A DNA stretch of 64,000 bases, taken from positions 228,847-292,846 of the forward strand of contig NZ_MKTH01000018.1 of assembly GCF_001898175.1 (NCBI RefSeq), written 5' to 3'. The translations under genes were made by a program, and so were the position numbers. Below the pieces are notes generated by a model. That model had not been told where the DNA came from and did not search any database. It worked only from the letters and a program-made list of their open reading frames with translations. Every line of letters starts with the position of its first letter. The stretch's first letter is position 1. Source of the DNA: Cellulomonas sp. 73-92 (GTDB taxonomy: Bacteria; Actinomycetota; Actinomycetes; Actinomycetales; Cellulomonadaceae). This document shows positions 20,014 through 29,696 of this stretch, in pieces.

Positions 20014-23000
20014 GTGAGCACCGACGCCCGCACCCTGGCCGACGACGCCGTCGCACTCGTCCGCACGTGGCTCGCGGACCCCGCGGCCGCCCACCCCGAT
20101 CCCGCCGCACGCCGGCTCGCCGCCCTGCTGCGCGACCCTGCCGGCCTCGAGTTCGCCGTCGGGTTCATCGACGGCGTGGTGCGTCCCGAGGACGCGACCG
20201 TCGCGGCCCGCGCGTTCCGGCGGCTGTCGGGGCGGCCGCCGGCGTTCCTCTCCCCGTGGCTGCGCGCCGGCATCCGCGTGGGCGGGGCCGCCGCGCCGGT
20301 GCTGCCCGGCGTCGTGGTGCCCACCGGGCGGGCCGCGCTGCGGGCGCTCGTCGGGCACCTGCTGCTCGACGCCGACGGCCGCCGGCTGACGAGCCGGCTC
20401 GCCGCGCTGCGGGCCGGCGGCGCCACGCCCAACGTCAACCTGCTCGGGGAGGCCGTGCTCGGGCCGCGGCAGGCCGCCCGGCGGCTCGAGGGCATCGGCC
20501 GGCTGCTGGCGCGCGACGACGTCGACCACCTGTCCGTCAAGGTCTCCGCGACCGTCGCGCCGCACGCGCCCTGGGCGTTCGACGAGGCCGTCGACGAGGT
20601 CGTCGAGACCCTCGCGCCGCTGTACGGGCTGGCGGCCGCCCGGGGCACCCTGCTCACCCTCGACATGGAGGAGTACCGGGACCTCGACCTCACGCTGGCG
20701 GTGTTCCGGCGGCTGCTCGAGCGGTCCGAGCTGCGCGGCCTGGTCGCCGGCGTGGTGCTGCAGGCCTACCTCCCGGATGCCACCCCGGCGTACGACGAGC
20801 TCGCGGCGTGGGCCGGCGCACGCGTCGCCGCGGGCGGGGCACCCGTGCGGGTGCGGCTCGTCAAGGGCGCGAACCTGCCGATGGAGCGCGTCGACGCGCA
20901 GATGCACGGGTGGCCCGTGGCGACGTGGTCCTCCAAGCGCGAGACCGACACCGCCTACCTGCGGCTCCTGGACCAGGCGCTGACGCCCGCAGCCGTGGCG
21001 GCGGTGCGCGTCGGGGTCGCAGGCCACAACCTCTTCGACGTCGCGCTCGCCGTGCTGCTGGCGCGGGCGCGCGGGCTCTCCGACGGCGTCGAGATCGAGA
21101 TGCTGCTGGGCATGGCTCCCGCGCAGGCCGAGGCGGCTCGGCGGGAGGCGGGCGGCCTGCTGCTCTACACGCCGGTGGTCGCGCGCTCCGACGCCGACTC
21201 GGCGATCGCCTACCTCGTGCGGCGGCTCGAGGAGGGCGCGAGCCCCGAGAACTTCCTGGCCAGCGCCCTGCGGCTGGCCGACGACGAAGAAGCGTTCGCG
21301 CTCGAGGAGCGGCGCTTCCGCGCGTCGCTGGCCGCGCTCGACGAGCCTGTGCCGACGAGCCACCGGACCGCCGCCACGCCGACGGCTGTCCAGGGGTTCC
21401 GCAACGCGTCCGACAGCGACCCGGCGGTCGCCGCGACGCGCGGGTGGGCGCGAGACATCCTGCGGCGCGCGCCGCACAGCACGCTCGGCGAGGGCGCCGT
21501 CGCGGCCGCCACGGTCCGCGACGATGCGCGGCTGGGCGCGCTGCTGGACACCGCCCGCTCCGCCGCACCCGGCTGGGCCGCGCTGGCCCCCGCCGCCCGC
21601 GCCGAGATCCTCGGCCGCGCCGCCGACGTCCTGGAGCGCCGCCGGGGCGAGCTCGTCGAGGTGATGGTCGCCGAGGGTGGCAAGACGGTCGACCAGGCCG
21701 ATCCCGAGGTGTCCGAGGCCGTGGACCACGCGCGCCACGACGCGGAGCTGGCGATCGCGGCCGCCCAGCTCGGCGGCGCCGTGCTCGACCCGTATGCCGT
21801 CACGCTCGTCGTGCCGCCGTGGAACTTCCCGCTGGCGATCCCCGCAGGCTCGACGCTCGCGGCGCTGGCGTCCGGCTCCGCGGTGGTGCTCAAGCCGTCG
21901 CGGCGCACCCCACGCACCGCGGCGCTGCTCGTCGACGCGCTGCACGAGGCGGGGGTGCCGCGCGAGGTCCTCGCGTTCGCACCGGTCGCCGACGCCGCGC
22001 TCGGCTCCCGCCTGGTGGCCGACGCCCGCGTCGACCAGGTGCTCCTCACCGGCGGCTACGAGACAGCGGAGGCGTTCCGGTCGCTGCGGCCGGGCCTCCG
22101 GCTGCTCGCCGAGACGAGCGGCAAGAACGCCGTCGTCGTCACGCCCAGCGCGGACCTCGACCTCGCGGCGCGCGACGTCGCCGCCTCGGCCTTCGGCCAC
22201 GCGGGCCAGAAGTGCTCGGCGGCCTCGCTCGTCATCCTCGTCGGGCAGGTCGCCCGGTCCCGGCGCTTTCGCGACCAGCTGCTCGACGCCGTCGACGCGA
22301 TGCGCGTCGGCGAGGCGTGGGACCCCACGGCGCGGATGGGGCCGCTCATCGCGCCGGCCGAGGGCAAGCTGCTCGACGCCCTGACCCAGCTGGGGCCCGG
22401 CGAGCGGTGGGTCCGCACGCCACGGCGCCTCGACGAGGCTGGCAGGCTCTGGACGCCGGGCGTCAAGACCACCGTCCCCGGCTCGTCGTTCCACACCACG
22501 GAGTGCTTCGGTCCCGTGCTCGGGGTGCTGACGGCGCGCGACCTCGACGAGGCCCTGGCGATCCAGAACGCCGTGCCGTTCGGCCTGACGGCCGGCCTGC
22601 ACTCGCTCGACGCCGACGAGGTGGCGCACTGGGTGGAACGGGTCGAGGCGGGCAACCTCTACGTCAACCGCGGCATCACGGGCGCCATCGTGCGGCGCCA
22701 GCCGTTCGGTGGCTGGAAGCGCTCGGTCGTCGGGCCGGGCGCCAAGCTCGGCGGGCCCAGCACGGTGCTCGCCGTCTCGTCGTTCCGCCGCGCGCAGGCC
22801 GCGCACGACGAGCCGGCCGACGCCCCGGCCGCCGCGATCGTCGCCGCGTTCGGCGCCCGTGGCCCGGAGGTTGCCGCGTTCCTGCGCCGCTCGGCGGCGA
22901 GCGACCGGCGGGCCTGGGCCGACGAGTACGGCGTGGTGCGCGACGCGACCGGCCTGGCCGCCGAGCGCAACGCGCTGCGCTACCGCCCGGTCCCGGTGAC

Positions 23001-23412
23001 GGTCCGCGCCGCGGCGGGCGCCGAACCGGCGGACGTCGCGCGGGTGGTGCTCGCCGGCCTGTCGGCGCGTTCGCCGCTCGCCCTGTCCCTCGCCGCGCCG
23101 CCGGCGCCCGACGAGAAGGCGGCCCTGGTCACGGTCGGCATCGACCTGCGGGTGGAGGACGAGGACGCGTGGACCCGACGGGCCGGTTCGATGCACGACG
23201 AGCGGGTGCGGCTGGTCGGCGGCTCCGCCGCCGCGCTGCTGCAGGCGGTGGGCGGCCGGCCCGACCTGACGGTGCACGACCATCCCGTCACCGAGTCCGG
23301 CCGGGTGGAGGCGCTGCCGTTCGTGCGGGAGCAGGCGATCGCGATCACCGCGCACCGGTTCGGCACGCCGAGCCGGATCGTCGAGGCGGTGCCGCTGGGC
23401 GCGCCGGCCTGA
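20014..23412 (+). CDS. putA: Bifunctional proline dehydrogenase / P5C dehydrogenase (PutA type)
   Basis: Oxidises proline to P5C with FAD, then P5C (glutamate semialdehyde) to glutamate with NAD. The 1132-residue protein begins directly with the PRODH region; there is no ribbon-helix-helix DNA-binding domain, so it should not self-repress like E. coli PutA. PRODH marks are RLVKGAN (281-287) and YLVRRLEEG (400-408). The aldehyde dehydrogenase domain has the PPWNFP loop near 601, general base E700 in AETSGKN and nucleophile C734 in GQKCSAAS. The last 130 residues are a C-terminal extension. Start GTG at 20014 is fixed by the -10 box. The gene is convergent with the permease gene, 6 bp apart. 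Confidence 0.95.
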   Translation: MSTDARTLADDAVALVRTWLADPAAAHPDPAARRLAALLRDPAGLEFAVGFIDGVVRPEDATVAARAFRRLSGRPPAFLSPWLRAGIRVGGAAAPVLPGVVVPTGRAALRALVGHLLLDADGRRLTSRLAALRAGGATPNVNLLGEAVLGPRQAARRLEGIGRLLARDDVDHLSVKVSATVAPHAPWAFDEAVDEVVETLAPLYGLAAARGTLLTLDMEEYRDLDLTLAVFRRLLERSELRGLVAGVVLQAYLPDATPAYDELAAWAGARVAAGGAPVRVRLVKGANLPMERVDAQMHGWPVATWSSKRETDTAYLRLLDQALTPAAVAAVRVGVAGHNLFDVALAVLLARARGLSDGVEIEMLLGMAPAQAEAARREAGGLLLYTPVVARSDADSAIAYLVRRLEEGASPENFLASALRLADDEEAFALEERRFRASLAALDEPVPTSHRTAATPTAVQGFRNASDSDPAVAATRGWARDILRRAPHSTLGEGAVAAATVRDDARLGALLDTARSAAPGWAALAPAARAEILGRAADVLERRRGELVEVMVAEGGKTVDQADPEVSEAVDHARHDAELAIAAAQLGGAVLDPYAVTLVVPPWNFPLAIPAGSTLAALASGSAVVLKPSRRTPRTAALLVDALHEAGVPREVLAFAPVADAALGSRLVADARVDQVLLTGGYETAEAFRSLRPGLRLLAETSGKNAVVVTPSADLDLAARDVAASAFGHAGQKCSAASLVILVGQVARSRRFRDQLLDAVDAMRVGEAWDPTARMGPLIAPAEGKLLDALTQLGPGERWVRTPRRLDEAGRLWTPGVKTTVPGSSFHTTECFGPVLGVLTARDLDEALAIQNAVPFGLTAGLHSLDADEVAHWVERVEAGNLYVNRGITGAIVRRQPFGGWKRSVVGPGAKLGGPSTVLAVSSFRRAQAAHDEPADAPAAAIVAAFGARGPEVAAFLRRSAASDRRAWADEYGVVRDATGLAAERNALRYRPVPVTVRAAAGAEPADVARVVLAGLSARSPLALSLAAPPAPDEKAALVTVGIDLRVEDEDAWTRRAGSMHDERVRLVGGSAAALLQAVGGRPDLTVHDHPVTESGRVEALPFVREQAIAITAHRFGTPSRIVEAVPLGAPA

Positions 23413-23418
23413 GCCGGG

Positions 23419-24411
23419 CTACGCGACGTCGCGGCGCCGGAAGACGACCCATGCCAGCGCGGCAACCACGGCCAGGGCCGCCACGAGCGTCAGGCCCCCG
23501 GCCGCCATGGGCAACGTCTTCTGGACCGGGTTGCAGGCCAGCCCACCGAGGGGGTCGGTGACGCACGGCCCCTGCTGGTAGTACGTCGTCCCGGCCCGCA
23601 GCCATGCCTGCAGGTTCGTCGCCGCCGCCCAGCGCGGCGCCTGAAGCAGGCCCGAGACCAGGATCCCGTCGATGGCGATGAACCAGGCGATGACCGACGC
23701 GATGACGGCGGCGGTGTGCCTCAGGAGGAAGCCGAGCCCCGCGCCCAGGAGCGCCGCGCCCGCCGCGGCGACGGCGATCCGGGCCGACCCGTTCCCCAGG
23801 TCGACGAGGGTCTGCGCCTCCACCTGGCCCGTCGCGTGGTTCACCGCAGTCGCCACCCAGAGCACGCCGACGGCGAGCACCGAGACGGCCAGTGCGGCCG
23901 TCCCCGTCACCACCGAGGCGACCGCGGCCTTGCTCGCGAACACCCGACCTCGTCGCGGCTCGAAGGTCAGCCAGGTGGACATGGCGCCGGTGCTGAGCTC
24001 TGCGGCGACGAACGTCGCGCCGACGATGAGCGACAGCAGCAGGACGAACGTCGCCACCTGGCCGAGCGAGTCGTACGCGTTGGCGGCGAACGTCTGCCTC
24101 GGCGGCAGGAAGCTCTCCACGGTCGGCGCACCGCGGTCGCACTGGAAGTCCGCGGAGGGGTCCGTCTGGCGGGCCTGCTCCTGCTGCGCTCGGCACTGCG
24201 TCATGTACTCCGCGCCGTGCTGGGCCCAGTCGGCCTGGGCGAGCGTCACCTGCTGCTGCGCCTCGGCGAGCTGCGCCTCGCTCGGCGGGCGGCTCGCACG
24301 CCACGCGGCGAAGCCCGTGAGCAGCACGGCGGCGACCATCCCCACGACCAGCCAGCGGACCGCCTGCCGGGCGAGGTACCGGCGCAGCTCGACGCGCATC
24401 AGGCGGCCCAT
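23419..24411 (-). CDS. ABC-2 type transporter permease
   Basis: A 330-residue integral membrane subunit. One helix near residues 18-38 is followed by a large polar loop of about 75 residues with two Cys that is probably external, then about five more helices (VATFVLLLSLIVGATFVAA and later). A second external loop before the last helix has two further Cys. With the ATPase it forms a NatAB/Ycf-like exporter of unknown substrate. ATG at 24411 overlaps the ATPase stop by one base (TGATG), with GGAGG 8 nt upstream; a GTG one codon earlier is possible. Confidence 0.88.
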   Translation of the reverse strand: MGRLMRVELRRYLARQAVRWLVVGMVAAVLLTGFAAWRASRPPSEAQLAEAQQQVTLAQADWAQHGAEYMTQCRAQQEQARQTDPSADFQCDRGAPTVESFLPPRQTFAANAYDSLGQVATFVLLLSLIVGATFVAAELSTGAMSTWLTFEPRRGRVFASKAAVASVVTGTAALAVSVLAVGVLWVATAVNHATGQVEAQTLVDLGNGSARIAVAAAGAALLGAGLGFLLRHTAAVIASVIAWFIAIDGILVSGLLQAPRWAAATNLQAWLRAGTTYYQQGPCVTDPLGGLACNPVQKTLPMAAGGLTLVAALAVVAALAWVVFRRRDVA

Positions 24412-25349
24412 CACCTGGCCCTCCGTCCGGTCGGCGCGGTCGGGTCCGTCTGGGTCAGGTCGAGGAACACCTGCTCGAGGTCCGCGCGCTCGGTCCGCAG
24501 CTCGTGGGCGTACATCCCCGCCAGCGCGAGCACTCGGTTGACGTCGAGGGAGGTCGCGCCCGTCACGACGAGGTCGCTGCCCTCGTCGGACACCGTCCAG
24601 CCCTGGCCGCGCAGCAGGTGGGAGGCGGCGTCGCGGTCCGCGACCCCGACGCGGACGGGTGCCGCTCCCCCGGCGGACAGCAGCTCGTCCACCGGCCCCG
24701 ACGCGACGAGCCGGCCGCGGGCGACGATCGAGAGGGTGTCGGCGATCTGCTGCACCTCGGCGAGGATGTGGCTCGAGACGAGCACGGTCTTGCCGCGGTC
24801 CGCCAGGCCGCGCATGGTCGAGCGGACCTCGCGGATGCCGGCCGGGTCGAGCCCGTTCGTCGGCTCGTCGAAGATCAGCAGGTCCGGGTCCTTGAGGAGC
24901 GTCGCCGCGATCGCCAGCCGCTGCCGCATGCCGAGCGAGTAGGTGCGCACCTCGCTGTCGGCGCGGTCGGCCAGGCCGACGTCGCCCAGCACCACACCCA
25001 CCTGGTGCCGGTCGACGCCGATCGCCTGCGCGAGCAGCTCGAGGTTGCGCCGGCCGGAGAAGTGCCAGAAGAACTTCGGCGCCTCGACGATCGCGCCGAT
25101 CCGGCCGACGACGGCGGGCAGCCGACCCGGCACGGGCGTGCCGAACACCGCCATCTCACCGCGGTCGGCGTGGACCAGCCCGAGCAGCATGCGGATCGTC
25201 GTCGTCTTGCCCGACCCGTTCGGCCCGAGGAAGGCGTGCACGCCGCCGGCCGGCACGTCGAGGTCGAGCGACTCCACCGCGACGATCCGGCGTCCGCGCG
25301 TGCGGTAGGTCTTGCGCAGGCCGCGGGTGCTCACCGCCAGGTCGGCCAT
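24411..25349 (-). CDS. ABC transporter ATP-binding protein
   Basis: A 312-residue nucleotide-binding subunit. Walker A GPNGSGKT is at 42-49, the signature is YSLGMRQR (137-144, the LSGGQ variant common in ABC-2 exporters), and Walker B LLIFDEP at 157-163 is followed by the D-loop GLD. The C-terminal 80 residues resemble the regulatory tail of NatA-like proteins. ATG at 25349 has GAGGGGG four bases upstream; the frame extends 16 codons further but lacks such a site. It is coupled to the permease gene. Confidence 0.93.
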   Translation of the reverse strand: MADLAVSTRGLRKTYRTRGRRIVAVESLDLDVPAGGVHAFLGPNGSGKTTTIRMLLGLVHADRGEMAVFGTPVPGRLPAVVGRIGAIVEAPKFFWHFSGRRNLELLAQAIGVDRHQVGVVLGDVGLADRADSEVRTYSLGMRQRLAIAATLLKDPDLLIFDEPTNGLDPAGIREVRSTMRGLADRGKTVLVSSHILAEVQQIADTLSIVARGRLVASGPVDELLSAGGAAPVRVGVADRDAASHLLRGQGWTVSDEGSDLVVTGATSLDVNRVLALAGMYAHELRTERADLEQVFLDLTQTDPTAPTGRRAR

Positions 25350-25430
25350 CGGTCCCCCTCCGACTGGGCGACGCGACGGTGCGGCGTCCGCGGTCACCCT
25401 AGCCGGAGGTCATGGCGCCGCGGGGTGGTT

Positions 25431-26741
25431 TCAGGACCAGACCTCGGCCCGGCCGACGGACACGGCGACGTCCACCTCGTTGCCCTCCGGGTCGGCGAGC
25501 GTCCACCAGAACGGCGCGTGCGCGTCGCCGACGAGCCGGCCACCCGCCGCGAGCGCGGCGGCGATGCGCGTCGCCGCGACGTCGTCGGGCACGAACACGT
25601 CGACGTGGATCCGGTTGCGCTGCTCGCGCGGCTCGTCCATCGGCTGGAAGACGAGCGCGGGCCCGCGCATGAGCGGGTCGTACAGGTCCTCGTCGCCGCG
25701 GCGGGCGTACCCGAGCACGGCCGCCCAGAAGTCGCGCACCGCCGGCACGTCCAGCGCGTCGATCACCACGTGCATGTCGCGCGCCACCCGCGGGTCCGCG
25801 GACAGGCCGAGGTCACGCGCGGCCACCTGGATCGACCGGCAGAGCGCGAGGCCCCGGTCGTCCATCCAGCCGTCCTCCGGCGGCGCGACCCGGAGCGTGA
25901 CGAGGCCGTAGCGCAGGTCGGCGTAGGTCGGCAGGCCGGCCTCGTCGGCCAACGCCGCCGCGGTCGACGCGAGCTGCGCACCCTGCGCCAGCCCGGGCTG
26001 GGTCCGGTACAGCGCGGTCGCCCCCTGCAGGAACGCCCAGTCGTCGACGCCGTCCGCCGCCGCGAACTCGGCGGGGGTCAGCCACGAGGGCTCGACCTCG
26101 TACGGGAAGCCCTCCCAGTCGTTGACGTCGACCTCGTTGCCCTCGGCGTCGGCGAGCGTCCACCAGTTCGGGGCGAACGCGTCGTTGGCGACGCGGCCGC
26201 CCGCCCCCAGCGCGGCGTCGACGCGCGCGGCGCGCAGGCCGCGCGGCCAGAACGTGTCGAGGTGGATCCGGTTGCGCAGCGGGCGGGCCGCGTCCATCTG
26301 CTGGAACCAGATGGCGGGCCAGCGCCACTGCGGGTCGAGCAGGTCCTCCTCGCCGACCGGGTCGTGGCCGAGCACGGCGGCCCAGAACGGCCGGACGGCC
26401 GGGATGTCCAGGGCGTCGATCGTCAGGTCGACGTCCTGCACGGCCGCCGGCTCGGGGGCCAGTCCCAGCTCGGCCGCGCTCGCCGAGATCGAGCGGGCGA
26501 GCCCCAGGTCGGCGTCCGTCAGCGCCCACTCGCTGTGCGTGAACACCCGGGCGACGACCCCGTCACGGCGCAGGTCGAGATCGGGGTGGTGGTCGGCCTC
26601 GTCGGCCACCAGCGCGACGCGCCCGACCAGCTCCGCGCCCTGCCGGGCCGAGCCCGCGCGGAAGAACGCGCTCGCACCGCGTGCCAGCGCGCGCCAGTCG
26701 GCGGTGCCCTCGGCGGCCTGGAACTGCTGCGCACTCACCAT
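25431..26741 (-). CDS. Four-domain protein: two tandem pterin-dehydratase-like/glyoxalase-like units
   Basis: A 436-residue protein made of two similar halves. Residues 1-95 resemble pterin-4a-carbinolamine dehydratase (ADHHPDLDL at 49-57, TDADLGLARSI further on), and 100-205 a VOC/glyoxalase-like domain ending in WWTLADAEGNEVDV. Residues 225-312 repeat the dehydratase-like unit but without the His-His pair (GLPTYADLRY), and 320-425 repeat the VOC unit with WWTLADPEGNEVDV. Such proteins are annotated only as VOC or glyoxalase-like; no reaction is known. One half may be catalytically dead. The start with MVSAQQFQ fits the domain boundary. Confidence 0.8.
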   Translation of the reverse strand: MVSAQQFQAAEGTADWRALARGASAFFRAGSARQGAELVGRVALVADEADHHPDLDLRRDGVVARVFTHSEWALTDADLGLARSISASAAELGLAPEPAAVQDVDLTIDALDIPAVRPFWAAVLGHDPVGEEDLLDPQWRWPAIWFQQMDAARPLRNRIHLDTFWPRGLRAARVDAALGAGGRVANDAFAPNWWTLADAEGNEVDVNDWEGFPYEVEPSWLTPAEFAAADGVDDWAFLQGATALYRTQPGLAQGAQLASTAAALADEAGLPTYADLRYGLVTLRVAPPEDGWMDDRGLALCRSIQVAARDLGLSADPRVARDMHVVIDALDVPAVRDFWAAVLGYARRGDEDLYDPLMRGPALVFQPMDEPREQRNRIHVDVFVPDDVAATRIAAALAAGGRLVGDAHAPFWWTLADPEGNEVDVAVSVGRAEVWS

Positions 26742-26785
26742 GCGTCAACGGTCACACCGGCCGCCGGAACCGGCGACCGGAGGCG

Positions 26786-28648
26786 TCAGCGCTTGGGCAG
26801 GCGGGACACGTCGCGCACGGCGCCGCGGTCGGCGCTCGTCGCCATGGCCGCGTAGGCCCGCAGGGCCGGCGAGACGTACCGGTCGCGGTGGGCGGGCCGC
26901 CACGGGCTCTCGGAGGCGTCCATCTTCGCCCGGCGCTCGGCGAGGACCTCGTCGGGCACGTTGAGGCGGATGAGCCGCTGCTCGACGTCGATCTCGATCT
27001 CGTCGCCGTCCTCGATGAGCCCGATGGTGCCGCCGGCGGCCGCCTCCGGGGAGACGTGGCCCACCGAGATCCCGGTGGACCCGCCGGAGAACCGGCCGTC
27101 GGTGATGAGCGCGACGTCCTTGCCCAGGCCACGGCCCTTGATGAAGCTCGTCGGGTAGAGCATCTCCTGCATGCCGGGGCCGCCCGCGGGGCCCTCGTAG
27201 CGCACGACGACGACGTGCCCGGGCGCCACCTGCTTGGACAGGATCTTCTCGACCGCCTCCTCCTGCGACTCGCAGACGAGCGCGCGCCCGACGAAGTGCC
27301 ACAGGCTCGGGTCGATCCCGGCGGTCTTGATGACGGCGCCGTCCTGCGCGAGGTTGCCGCGCAGCACGACCAGGCCGCCCTGCGCGGTGTAGGCGTGCGG
27401 CACGTCGTGGATGCAGCCGTTCACCGCGTCGGTGTCGAGGTGGTCCCAGCGGTTGGAGGTGGAGAACGCCTTCGTCGTGCGGACGCCGCCGGGCGCGGCG
27501 TGGAACAGCTCGACGGCCCGGTCGGTGGCCTTGCCGCCGCGCACGTCCCAGTCGGCGAGCCACTGCTCGAGCGTGGGCGTGTGGACGCTCGTGACGGAGT
27601 GGTCGAGCAGGCCGGCGCGGTCGAGCTCGCCGAGGATCGCGGGGATGCCGCCCGCCCGGTGCACGTCCTCCATGTGGAAGTCCGGGTGGTTGGGCGCGAC
27701 CTTGGCGAGGTTCGGCACGCGGCGGGAGATGGTCTCGATGTCGTGCAGCGTGAAGTCGACCTCGGCCTCCTGCGCCGCGGCGAGGATGTGCAGCACCGTG
27801 TTCGTCGAGCCACCCATCGCCATGTCCAGGGACATCGCGTTGGTGAACGCCGCCTTGGTGGCGATGCCGCGCGGCGTGACGGAGTCGTCCTCGTCCTCGT
27901 AGTAGCGCTTGGCCATCGCGACGATGCGCCGGCCGGCCTCGAGGAACAGCTCGCGGCGCGCGGTGTGGGTCGCCAGCGTCGAGCCGTTGCCGGGCAGCGA
28001 CAGGCCGAGCGCCTCGGTGAGGCAGTTCATCGAGTTGGCGGTGAACATGCCGGAGCAGGAGCCGCACGTGGGGCACGCGTTCGCCTCGACGAGGCCGAGG
28101 GCGTCGTCGGAGACGCTCTCGTCGGCCGAGTAGTTGATCGCGTTGATGAGGTTGAGGTGGGTCTTGGCGACGCCGTCCGCGACGACCGCCTTGCCGGCCT
28201 CCATCGGGCCGCCGGAGACGAAGATCGCCGGGATGTTGAGCCGGAGCGCGGCGTTGAGCATGCCCGGCGTGATCTTGTCGCAGTTGGAGATGCAGACGAG
28301 CGCGTCGGCGGTGTGGGCCTGGACCATGTACTCGACGGAGTCCGCGATGAGGTCGCGGCTCGGCAGGCTGTAGAGCATCCCGTCGTGGCCCATCGCGATG
28401 CCGTCGTCGACGGCGATCGTGTTGAACTCCTTGGCGACGCCGCCGGCCTCGCGGATCGCGGAGGCCACCAGGTCACCCATGTCCTTGAGGTGGACGTGGC
28501 CCGGGACGAACTGCGTGTACGAGTTCGCGATCGCGATGATCGGCTTGCCGAAGTCCTCCGCACCCATGCCGGTGGCGCGCCACAGGGCGCGGGCTCCGGC
28601 CATGTTGCGGCCGCGGGTCGAGGTGTTGGAGCGCAGCGGACGGCTCAT
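26786..28648 (-). CDS. ilvD: Dihydroxy-acid dehydratase
   Basis: Third step of valine/isoleucine synthesis, using an Fe-S cluster and Mg2+. The 620-residue length fits the long E. coli-type form. Cluster cysteines C123 ([10 protein letters not shown]) and C195 ([11 protein letters not shown]) are present, with GGPMEAGK and the late motifs [12 protein letters not shown] and [24 protein letters not shown] start at 28648. It is read in the same direction as ilvBNC but 8 kb away from it, separated by the ocd/putA/ABC block, and I saw no attenuator in front of it. Confidence 0.98.
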   Translation of the reverse strand: MSRPLRSNTSTRGRNMAGARALWRATGMGAEDFGKPIIAIANSYTQFVPGHVHLKDMGDLVASAIREAGGVAKEFNTIAVDDGIAMGHDGMLYSLPSRDLIADSVEYMVQAHTADALVCISNCDKITPGMLNAALRLNIPAIFVSGGPMEAGKAVVADGVAKTHLNLINAINYSADESVSDDALGLVEANACPTCGSCSGMFTANSMNCLTEALGLSLPGNGSTLATHTARRELFLEAGRRIVAMAKRYYEDEDDSVTPRGIATKAAFTNAMSLDMAMGGSTNTVLHILAAAQEAEVDFTLHDIETISRRVPNLAKVAPNHPDFHMEDVHRAGGIPAILGELDRAGLLDHSVTSVHTPTLEQWLADWDVRGGKATDRAVELFHAAPGGVRTTKAFSTSNRWDHLDTDAVNGCIHDVPHAYTAQGGLVVLRGNLAQDGAVIKTAGIDPSLWHFVGRALVCESQEEAVEKILSKQVAPGHVVVVRYEGPAGGPGMQEMLYPTSFIKGRGLGKDVALITDGRFSGGSTGISVGHVSPEAAAGGTIGLIEDGDEIEIDVEQRLIRLNVPDEVLAERRAKMDASESPWRPAHRDRYVSPALRAYAAMATSADRGAVRDVSRLPKR

Positions 28649-28718
28649 GGCATCCCACGGTACGTCCGTCTCAGCCCACAAGCACCGAACGTCCGCGCCT
28701 CGACCCGCGGCCGGCGCG

Positions 28719-29615
28719 TCACGCGGCGCCGTAGGCGCCGGCGGCGATGTCCTCGAGCAGCGTCGGACCCGTCGGGGACCAGCCGAGCAGCTCGCGCGTC
28801 GCGGCGCTCGTCGCCGACAGCTCCATGCCGAAGAAGGTGCCGATCCAGCCGAAGTGCTCCGCGACGTCGTCGGGCGCGACCGACGTGACGGGCAGGCGCA
28901 GCGCGGCGCCGATCGCCTCCGCGATGGCCCGGCTCGGCACCGCCTCCTCGCCGACCGCGTGCACGCGGGCCCCGGCGGGGGCCTGGGCCAGGGCGAGGGC
29001 GACGAGGCGCGCGGCGTCGGAGCGGTGCACGGCGGCCCAGTGGTTGGTGCCCTCACCGGGGTAGCCGGACACGCCCTTCTCGCGGGCGATCTGGGCGATC
29101 CGGGCGATGAAGCCGTGGTCGCCCATGCCGTGCACGGTCGGGGAGAACCGGAGCGCGACGCTGTGCACGCCCTGCCCGACGAAGTCGAACGCGAGGTTCT
29201 CGGCACCGCCGCGCGGCGAGCCGGGACCGTGGTGCGGCGAGGGGTCGTCCTCCGTGGCGGGGCGCCCGGGGGCGAGCGCGGCGACGCCGGAGGCGAAGAG
29301 GAAGGGCCTGCCGGTGCCGGCCAGCGTCTCGCCGATGGTCTGCACCGCCGCGCGCTCGCTCGCCATCGAGGCGGCGACGTCGCTCCAGTCGTGCTTGTAG
29401 GCGAGGTGGAGCACGGCATCGGCGGCGTCGGCGCCCGCCCGCAGGGCGTCGAGGTCGTCGACGTCGCCGCGACGGACTGCGGCACCCTTGGCCTGCAGCG
29501 CCGCCGCTGAGGCGTCGGAGCGTGCCAGGCCCGTGACGTGGTGGCCCGCGGCGAGCAGCTCGTCGACGGCGGCGGACCCGATCCACCCCGTCGCCCCGGT
29601 GACGAAGACGCGCAT
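28719..29615 (-). CDS. NAD-dependent epimerase/dehydratase family protein (extended SDR)
   Basis: A 298-residue atypical short-chain dehydrogenase with the N-terminal nucleotide motif [10 protein letters not shown] (6-15). The HLAYKHDW segment follows the fourth strand. The classical YxxxK pair is not clear; instead [13 protein letters not shown] occupies that region, as in many NmrA/SDR-like reductases. ATG has AAGGAG upstream. It is divergent from a tetR gene, with a shared control region holding two operators, so it is the likely target of that repressor. Substrate unknown. Confidence 0.85.
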   Translation of the reverse strand: MRVFVTGATGWIGSAAVDELLAAGHHVTGLARSDASAAALQAKGAAVRRGDVDDLDALRAGADAADAVLHLAYKHDWSDVAASMASERAAVQTIGETLAGTGRPFLFASGVAALAPGRPATEDDPSPHHGPGSPRGGAENLAFDFVGQGVHSVALRFSPTVHGMGDHGFIARIAQIAREKGVSGYPGEGTNHWAAVHRSDAARLVALALAQAPAGARVHAVGEEAVPSRAIAEAIGAALRLPVTSVAPDDVAEHFGWIGTFFGMELSATSAATRELLGWSPTGPTLLEDIAAGAYGAA

Positions 29616-29631
29616 GACGATCTCCTTGGCT

Positions 29632-29652
29632 TGATGTCAGTGACAGTCATCA
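29632..29652. promoter_or_regulatory. TetR operator 1
   Basis: A 21-bp imperfect palindrome with outer arms TGATG/CATCA; 8 of 10 base pairs are symmetric. It lies just downstream of the -10 box of the leftward SDR promoter, over its transcription start. A near copy (operator 2) follows 30 bp further on. Confidence 0.7.
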
Positions 29653-29680
29653 CTGTACGCCTGACGTCAGTCGCTGTCAT
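29652..29680 (-). promoter_or_regulatory. Promoter of the SDR gene
   Basis: On the minus strand ATGACA (29675-29680), a 17-bp spacer and TACAGT (29652-29657). Confidence 0.65.
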
Positions 29681-29689
29681 CACTACACT
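29661..29689 (+). promoter_or_regulatory. Promoter of the tetR gene (leaderless)
   Basis: CTGACG (29661-29666), a 17-bp spacer and TACACT (29684-29689), ending 7 nt before the ATG at 29697. It overlaps the SDR promoter face to face. Confidence 0.6.
29662..29682. promoter_or_regulatory. TetR operator 2
   Basis: The second copy of the 21-bp operator, sharing 17 of 21 positions with the first and spaced 30 bp (three helical turns) start to start. It covers the -35 to -10 region of tetR and the -35 box of the SDR gene. Confidence 0.7.
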
Positions 29690-29696
29690 CGTCGCC

